From Listeria aquatica FSL S10-1188 (lineage in GTDB: Bacteria; Bacillota; Bacilli; Lactobacillales; Listeriaceae), in assembly GCF_000525795.1 (NCBI RefSeq), contig NZ_AOCG01000006.1, forward strand, positions 248,001 through 312,000: 64,000 nucleotides of DNA, in the 5' to 3' direction. The notes beneath the pieces are model-generated. The model was not told where the DNA came from, searched no databases, and worked only from the letters and a program-made list of their open reading frames with translations. Numbering within the stretch: position 1 is the first letter of the stretch; each line of letters opens with the position of its first letter. The position numbers were made by a program, and so were the translations under genes. Of the stretch, positions 57,907 through 64,000 are shown in pieces.

Positions 57907-59360
57907 TTATCCTTTAATCTGATCCAAAGGGAGTTCAAGTGCTTCAGCAACTCGAATGCCATATTCTGGGTCAGCTAAATAAAATTGACGCGTTTTCGCG
58001 AATTTGAATTTCTTTTTTCGAGACTTGCCCAAGATTTTCCTTGATAGTTTCGATCAATCGATCTTTTTCTTCTTTGGACATAAGTCGGTATAGCTCACCT
58101 GCTGCGGAATAGTAGTCATCATCATAAGCATAATTCCCAGCTTTTCCTTCTAGCTCATCGCCGTGAATTTTCGCTTCTGGGTCTTCTACAGGACCGTTGA
58201 AACTATTTGGCTCATAATTAACGCTACCATCTTGTCCCGATACCATAAACCCGTCTCTCTCGTAGTTTTTAACATTAGTAAGTGGACGATTCACAGCAAG
58301 CTGCTCAAAGTTTGCTCCAAGACGATAACGCTGTGCATCTTTGTAACCAAATAGTCGGCCTTGAAGAAGTTTATCAGGTGAAGCTTCAATTCCTGGAACA
58401 AGATTAGCAGGTGAAAAAGCTAGTTGCTCCATCTCTTCAAAGTTATTCGTTGGATTTTCATTAAGTGTCATTTTCCCAATTTCAATTAATGGGTATTTTT
58501 TTTGCGAAACTACTTTTGTAACATTCAAAAATATCGTGCTCATACTTTAAACCTTCTTCATAAGGAAGAATTTGAGCATAAAGTGTCCACGACGGATATT
58601 CTCCATCTTCAATGGCATTAAATAAATCATTCTGCAAGAAATCTAAATCTTTAATCAGCATTTGATCAGCTAGCTCATTTGACATGTTCTTAACACCTTG
58701 ATCCGTTCTAAAGTGATATTTCACCCAGAACTGTTCACCTTCTTTGTTCACCCATTTGAAGGTATGGCTACCGTATCCGTGCATTGTCCGGTAACTTGCC
58801 GGAATCCCACGATCCCCCATTAGATAAGTCACCTGATGAACAGACTCAGGGGAAAGCGACCAGAAATCCCACTGCATGTCAGGTGTCCGTTTATGAGTTC
58901 GTGGATCACGTTTTTGAGAGTGAATGAAATCTGGAAACTTAAGTGGATCATTCACAAAGAAAACGGGCGTATTATTTCCGACAATATCATAATTTCCTTC
59001 TTGCGTGTAAAATTTAACGGCAAAACCGCGAACATCCCGGTACGTATCTGGATATCCAGCTTCACCAGCAACTTGAGAAAAGCGAACCATTAATGGCGTC
59101 TTTTTACCAGCTCCATTAAATAAATCTGCTGTTGTATAGGCACTCATATCATGAGTTAATTCAAAAACACCTTTTGCCCCAGCTCCCTTTGCATGTACAA
59201 TTCGCTCAGGGATCCGTTCACGGTTAAAATGTGCCAGTTTTTCAAGCAAAGCATAATCCTGAATTAAAACAGGGCCACGTTTTCCTGCTGTTTGTGAATG
59301 TTCGTTGTCTGCCCATGGCTGTCCTGCATTTGTTGTTAGTTTGTCTTGCATTTCAATCAT
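57907..59360 (-). pseudogene. katA: Monofunctional heme catalase, two breaks
   Basis: Clade 3-type small-subunit catalase: [12 protein letters not shown] (catalytic His), [28 protein letters not shown] (catalytic Asn) and GRLFGYKDAQRYRLGANFEQL (heme-ligating Tyr). Breaks: near 58527, where no long run exists (dropping one A gives [19 protein letters not shown], matching the family), and at a T6 run 58012-58017 (giving KFAKTRQFYLADPEYGIRVAE). Corrected length about 484 residues. Start is ATG 59360 or 59351; neither has a strong site. It follows glcU by 16 bases, so may be co-transcribed with gdh-glcU. Confidence 0.88.
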
Positions 59361-59376
59361 CTCATTTCTTATTTTT

Positions 59377-60228
59377 TTAAATCAGAACTGTAATTACGCT
59401 ACCAATTACAATTAGCAATAAGCCAAAAATTGTTTTTTTAAGCGCTTGTCCTGATTTTGATTCCTTCAAAATTACTATACCCCCGATTGTCGAAATCACA
59501 ACATTTAATTGTGTAATAATATAGGCTGTCGCAACGCCATTTTTTTGTGCTGAAAATATATAAGCAAGTGCTGAAAGACCAAAAATCAGTCCGACGATAA
59601 CGGCCTTCCAACTCTTTTTTTCTTGAAAAACGCGTTTATTATTGATACAAGCATAAAGCACTGCACCAATAAATACACCTAACATTTGTGGTAAAAAGAT
59701 TGACAACCCAGAGGCTGATACAGCTTTTGGTAGGGCGCTGTAGACCCAATAACCTAAGCTCGTTGCGGCAAGGACAAAGATACCTCGCTTTGTTTCTGAG
59801 CGATTTTGCGTACTGTCCGAAACAGAAGTAAGCAATACACCAATAATAAGTAACAAAATCGCTAGAAAACCAATAATTTTATTCAAATTTCCTGGCCATT
59901 CCCCAAACAAAATCACACCAATTAGTGATGTTCCAACAAGTTGGAATCCTGTTGAAATCGGCATCGTTTTCGATACACCAATTAGTCCAAAAGCATGATA
60001 CTGCCCAGTTTGCCCCATTACCCAAAATAATCCCGATAACAAACTAAGGATAAATACATTCGCTGCAACAAAATGAGGTGAAAAAAGAGCTGTTGCAACG
60101 ATGCCAGCAATAAGAGCACCAATACCTGTTCCAAAAATTTCATTTGATGGCTTTCCACCGATTTTCCGTAGAATAAGTGGTTGAATTCCCCAACCAATGG
60201 CAGGAAGTAAAGCGATTAATACATTCAT
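59377..60228 (-). CDS. glcU: GRP/GlcU-type glucose uptake protein
   Basis: A 283-residue, ten-helix protein of the DMT-like GRP family: [41 protein letters not shown], and [21 protein letters not shown]. Bacillus GlcU imports glucose independently of the PTS and is co-transcribed with glucose dehydrogenase. Here it lies 15 bases behind gdh, the same pairing. Intact. Confidence 0.87.
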   Translation of the reverse strand: MNVLIALLPAIGWGIQPLILRKIGGKPSNEIFGTGIGALIAGIVATALFSPHFVAANVFILSLLSGLFWVMGQTGQYHAFGLIGVSKTMPISTGFQLVGTSLIGVILFGEWPGNLNKIIGFLAILLLIIGVLLTSVSDSTQNRSETKRGIFVLAATSLGYWVYSALPKAVSASGLSIFLPQMLGVFIGAVLYACINNKRVFQEKKSWKAVIVGLIFGLSALAYIFSAQKNGVATAYIITQLNVVISTIGGIVILKESKSGQALKKTIFGLLLIVIGSVITVLI

Positions 60229-60243
60229 TTAGCTAGCCCTCTC

Positions 60244-61041
<798 letters not shown>

Positions 61042-61142
61042 CTAATCTTTTCATCGTTTTTTCTTGGCTCAACAGGAAGTTTCAAGCATTTAGATTAGGT
61101 TCATCAAAACGCTTAAAACTTCTTCTTTTGTTTCTAGCCAGA

Positions 61143-62093
61143 TTATTTTTTGTTTACCCATGCTGTCGAAAGTTCCATAGCAGCACGAGTGGCTTTTGTT
61201 TGATCTAGAGTGTTTAGCATCACGAAATCGTGAATCATTCCTTGAAATTGAACTTGTGTTACAGGAACGCCTGCTTCGCGCAAGTGACGAGCGTATTCTT
61301 CCCCTTCATCGCGAAGAACATCTGCTTCACCGTTTAAAATCATCGCAGGTGGTAAACCTTGTAGATCTTCTTTTGTTGCATGAAGTGGCGAGATGGTTTT
61401 AATTTTCGTATCTTGTCCAGCTGGAAGATATTTTTCCCAGAACCATTTCATGGCTTCCTTTGTTAAATAGTAATCTTTCTCGAATTGATTGTACGATTCT
61501 GTATCAAACGCATGATTTGTAACTGGATAATAAAGTAATTGCTTGTCAATTTTTGGACCTTTACGATCTTTCGCAAGCATTGTTAAGATCGTTGCCATAT
61601 TTCCGCCTACGCTGTCTCCTGCAATGACAATGCGATTTGTGTCCCAAGCTTCTTTTTGGGCATTTTCTGCAATTTTGAGCAGCGTCGCGTAACATTGTTC
61701 AATAGCAACCGGATACTTAGCTTCTGGGGAACGATCATATTCAGGAACAAAGACAACAGAATTTGTTCGAACCGCAAGTTCTCTTACAAGCTTGTCATGT
61801 GTGTCTGCACTTCCAAGTACCCAACCAGCTCCGTGAACATAAAGCATGACGGGAAGAGTTTCTGTGCTATTTTGGGGTTTTACAATACGTACGTTGATTT
61901 TTCCATGCTCACCCAAATCCATTTCACGATTTTCTATATCAGCAGGTAATTTTTCAACGGGTTGTTTTTGAACCGTCTCAAGCACATTTCTCGCTTCATC
62001 AACAGGTAGCTGATACAAAAAGGGCGGTTTTTCATTCGCAATACAAAAATCAAGTGCTTCTTTTTCCAAAGAAATTCGTTTTACCATTTTCAT
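61143..62093 (-). CDS. Alpha/beta hydrolase, HSL/esterase type
   Basis: A 316-residue esterase of the hormone-sensitive lipase group: oxyanion motif YVHGAGWVLGS (HGAG), nucleophile GDSVGGNMA, acid NGEADVLRDEGE and histidine GMIHDFVML. Substrate is probably a short-chain ester. Start could be 62093, 62087 (MVKRISL) or between; site weak. It lies 110 bases upstream of gdh on the same strand with no terminator between, so it may be the first gene of an esterase-gdh-glcU-katA transcript. Intact. Confidence 0.87.
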   Translation of the reverse strand: MKMVKRISLEKEALDFCIANEKPPFLYQLPVDEARNVLETVQKQPVEKLPADIENREMDLGEHGKINVRIVKPQNSTETLPVMLYVHGAGWVLGSADTHDKLVRELAVRTNSVVFVPEYDRSPEAKYPVAIEQCYATLLKIAENAQKEAWDTNRIVIAGDSVGGNMATILTMLAKDRKGPKIDKQLLYYPVTNHAFDTESYNQFEKDYYLTKEAMKWFWEKYLPAGQDTKIKTISPLHATKEDLQGLPPAMILNGEADVLRDEGEEYARHLREAGVPVTQVQFQGMIHDFVMLNTLDQTKATRAAMELSTAWVNKK

Positions 62094-62336
62094 CCATCCA
62101 ATCCTAATAAAATTTCATGTAAAGAGCTCATTGCTTGTCAGAGAGATTCTTGTTGTCCTTCGCTGATGAATGTCTCATGAATCCCTCTGACTCTAAAAAT
62201 TTACCCAGCACTTCTATTTTTTAATCGTATTTTCTCAGTCAAAAAAACGGTTTTCATATCGGTAAAGTTGGTGTTTCGTTGAGCTAGTAGTACTTCATCA
62301 TGCTAATACTCTAAATTTATTTTTGAAAATAAAAAA
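62094..62336. other. Upstream region of the esterase gene
   Basis: About 240 bases with no gene. TTGACT near 62240 on the minus strand could be a -35 element, but I cannot pair it with a clear -10; a sequence near 62250 (TGAAAACCG..TTTT) only loosely resembles a CcpA site. Confidence 0.35.
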
Positions 62337-62382
62337 AACAGCTTTTCCTTTTCTACAATTGAGAAAAAGAAAAGCTGTTTTT
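62337..62382 (-). terminator. Terminator of the DUF4064-like gene
   Basis: Long arms AAAACAGCTTTTC/GAAAAGCTGTTTT (extended, imperfect) and T-rich exit, downstream of the stop at 62397. Confidence 0.75.
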
Positions 62383-62396
62383 AGGCTAGTCCCGAC

Positions 62397-62859
62397 TTAG
62401 AAGTTTGAAAAAGCATCTCGTTTTGGTTTACGGGCCCAACACATAATAGCTGCGATAAGGAATAAAAGTGCTGGAACAAATCCGACAAGAAAAGTAGCTA
62501 AAATCACAACAATTCCCGCAAATAAGAATAAAAATCCGGCAAGCACTGGTTTTTTATTACCTACAATAAAAATAATTCCTAAAATGCTAAGCAAAATCAC
62601 AACAATAAGCGCCACAATGAAAAAAAGTATTAAACCCATGTAACGCATCGACAATTGACCTAGCAGCCGGCGCATCATTTAAATTTACACCTGCATCACG
62701 TATTGCTTGCTCATAGTTATCAGCAAAAACTTGATAGCCCGATTCCGTGTTTGTTTTTGTCATGAAATTAAAAGAAACAACCGTCATCGCACCTTGTAAT
62801 ATAAGCGCCAAAACTAAACCAATGACGCTTAAAACCACTTCGCCCGTTCGTTTAATCAA
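62397..62859 (-). pseudogene. DUF4064-like membrane protein, one break
   Basis: TTG 62859 (MIKRTGEVVLSVIG) has GGAGGG eight bases upstream. The longer frame to 62916 is rejected because its TTG start is the -35 box of a promoter. The protein has an N-terminal helix, a soluble loop (TESGYQVFADNYEQAIRDAGV) and three C-terminal helices ending WARKPKRDAFSNF. The T7 run at 62618-62624 breaks it; one base fewer gives NTFFIVALIVVILL, about 154 residues. Resembles DUF4064 proteins, whose function is unknown. Confidence 0.65.
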
Positions 62860-62887
62860 AAAGAATCCCTCCGTTCTTATCATTTTT

Positions 62888-62916
62888 AGTATACTATTAT
62901 TGTTTTCTACTGCCAA
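62888..62916 (-). promoter_or_regulatory. Promoter of the DUF4064-like gene
   Basis: TTGGCA (62916-62911), exactly 17 bases, TATACT (62893-62888) on the minus strand, about 30 bases before the TTG start. Confidence 0.75.
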
Positions 62917-62998
62917 GTCATCTTATTAAAAGATGCAGAACCGTCCGAATCCATGTATAATTATAGCAGTACGATTCTTGGAAGGAATGAAGATAATA

Positions 62999-63825
62999 AT
63001 GTTCAAGCGAATACTCTTTGCGGGGATTTTACCTTGTTTATGCTTAGTTACGGCTCTATTTGCTCTTACGCAATTAAATGATTCGCACGAAGAAATGAAA
63101 AACCAACAGATTCCTTCTGTTTTTATACATGGTTACAAAGGAGCAGACCGTTCACTTCATGGAATGATTCGTCGTTTCGATCAAAAATATCACTGGGGAA
63201 CAGATTCACTGGTTATTCATATCAGTAAGTCTGGGAAGATATCCGAAAGCGGTCACTACCGAAAATCGGCAAAAAATCCTTTAATCAATGTTGTTTTTGA
63301 AAATAATCGAGCTAGCTTACCGCAACAAGCTCTTTGGACAAAAAAAAGTTATGCTATTTTTAAAACAAAAACATGGAATTATGAAATTTAATGCGATCGG
63401 ACATTCTATGGGCGGCGGTGCTTTCATTTCTTACCTTGCGGCTTATGAAAAAAACGAAAATTACCCGCAAGTAAATAAAATCGTTTTTCTAGGCGTCCCG
63501 TTTTATCCAGAAGAATACATTAATGGTGAAACGACTGTCGATTTAAAAAACGCCCCTGCGATTCATACAAAGTTTGCCAAAAAAAATGGCTAAAATACTT
63601 CCTAAAGATATTCAAATCATGATTATTGGCGGTGATTTGCTTGACGGGACAGCAAGTGACGGCGTCGTAAGTTTAGCTAGCGTTCTTTATGGCAAGCAAC
63701 TTTTCACTGAACAACCGCTTGAAGTTCACATTTTAAAAGGAAAACAAGCCACGCACACCAATTTGCATGAACTTCCGCAAATTGATGATTATATTGGCCA
63801 CTTCCTTTTTTCAAATTCGAAGTAA
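62999..63825 (+). pseudogene. DUF915-like alpha/beta hydrolase with signal peptide, two breaks
   Basis: Signal or anchor at residues about 5-24 (ILFAGILPCLCLVTALFAL), then a hydrolase fold: PSVFIHGYKGADRSLHGMIRRF, nucleophile elbow FNAIGHSMGGGAFISYL, LGVPFYPEEYING, and near the end ASDGVVSLASVLYG and ATHTNLHELPQIDDYIGHFLF (His). This is the DUF915 cell-surface hydrolase pattern. Two A8 runs (about 63344-63351 and 63581-63588) are each one base too long; corrected length about 275 residues. Start ATG 62999; ATG 62987 also possible. Substrate unknown. Confidence 0.8.
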
Positions 63826-63839
63826 AGGATTGTGAGAAA

Positions 63840-64000
63840 TGAAAAAATGGCTAGTTATTTTACTGGTTTTTGCAGTTCTTTTTTGATCGGTTTTGGTTTT
63901 ATCTATACGGCCACAACGGAACACCGCGTGTCTGAAGAAAAGAAAACAACGGATCAAGTAAAAGCAAAAAGAAAAAAAAGAAAGTTAAACAAACTACTGA
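63840..64000 (+). CDS. Signal-anchored lysine-rich protein, partial at right edge
   Basis: ATG 63840, 14 bases after the hydrolase stop, opens MKKWLVILLVFAVLF; the T6 run near 63879-63884 must gain or lose a base to continue into IGFGFIYTATTEHRVSEEKK and a lysine-rich stretch. It looks like a membrane-anchored or exported protein co-transcribed with the DUF915-like hydrolase. The window ends inside the gene; no family assigned. Confidence 0.5.

Noticed and set aside
62240-62265. CcpA (cre) site upstream of the esterase gene
   Set aside because: The match to TGWNANCGNTNWCA needs an extra base and lacks the central CG symmetry.

Overview
The window looks like chromosomal DNA of a Listeriaceae bacterium (Listeria in the broad sense). 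It is A+T rich and has strong AGGAGG-type ribosome binding sites. From memory, the gene run nagA-nagB-nagR, tagO, paired U32 proteins, spxH(yjbH)/yjbK, relQ-nadK-rluD-fabI, DHA2 efflux/M42/GPx, prfC, amidase, two TerC genes, KtrB-like, clpE, CrtN-like, ykvS, ptsH-ptsI follows the L. monocytogenes block around lmo0955-lmo1006. The species cannot be fixed from the sequence. No rRNA, tRNA, IS element, prophage or CRISPR array was seen; the region is mostly housekeeping.

Layout. 1-800: a Fur-type promoter reading off the left edge and an unexplained stretch. 0.8-7.5 kb: a PfoR-like membrane protein, a 59-residue membrane protein, then a minus-strand operon of an MgtA-type Mg2+ ATPase and two FtsW/RodA (SEDS) genes behind an M-box riboswitch. 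7.7-12.5 kb: MazG-like NTP pyrophosphohydrolase and a class Ib ribonucleotide reductase operon (nrdE-nrdF-flavodoxin-thioredoxin) with tandem NrdR boxes. 12.7-22 kb: MATE pump, YxeA-like protein, pta, PLP aminotransferase, ArgE/DapE-type amidohydrolase, 3-hydroxyisobutyrate-dehydrogenase-like protein, YdcF-like protein and a secreted coiled-coil protein. 22-28.7 kb: ptsHI, ykvS, a CrtN-like desaturase facing a CruF-like carotenoid protein, a CPBP protein and an O-methyltransferase. 28.7-38.4 kb: clpE under CtsR, acyltransferase-3, a VanZ-RDD fusion, KtrB-like, two TerC genes (one behind a yybP-ykoY riboswitch) and an amidase. 38.4-52.9 kb: prfC, GPx, M42 peptidase, efflux pump, fabI, rluD-like, nadK, relQ, yjbK, spxH, U32 pair, tagO and an LCP ligase. 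53-64 kb: the nag operon with a NagR operator, a LiaIH-like pair, a possible esterase-gdh-glcU-katA cluster, a DUF4064-like protein and a DUF915-like hydrolase.

The dominant oddity is that about 27 genes, many of them housekeeping or essential-type (nrdE, fabI, tagO), are interrupted. Nearly every break is repaired by removing one base from an A/T run (typically 8 to 7). This is the pattern of homopolymer overcalls in the assembly rather than real gene decay, and genes are annotated here across those breaks. A second consequence is one false fusion (flavodoxin-thioredoxin). Exceptions that deserve resequencing are a 10-bp tandem repeat inside a SEDS gene and single-base breaks outside long runs in tagO and katA.

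Functional links: metal-responsive RNAs control Mg2+ (M-box) and Mn2+ (yybP-ykoY) genes; NrdR, CtsR and NagR sites control dNTP supply, proteolysis and amino-sugar use; tagO, the LCP ligase, SEDS proteins and LiaIH-like genes concern the cell envelope. No clearly undescribed system was identified. The most curious clusters are the carotenoid pair without visible partners, the gdh-glcU-katA group, and the SEDS pair downstream of a Mg2+ riboswitch.
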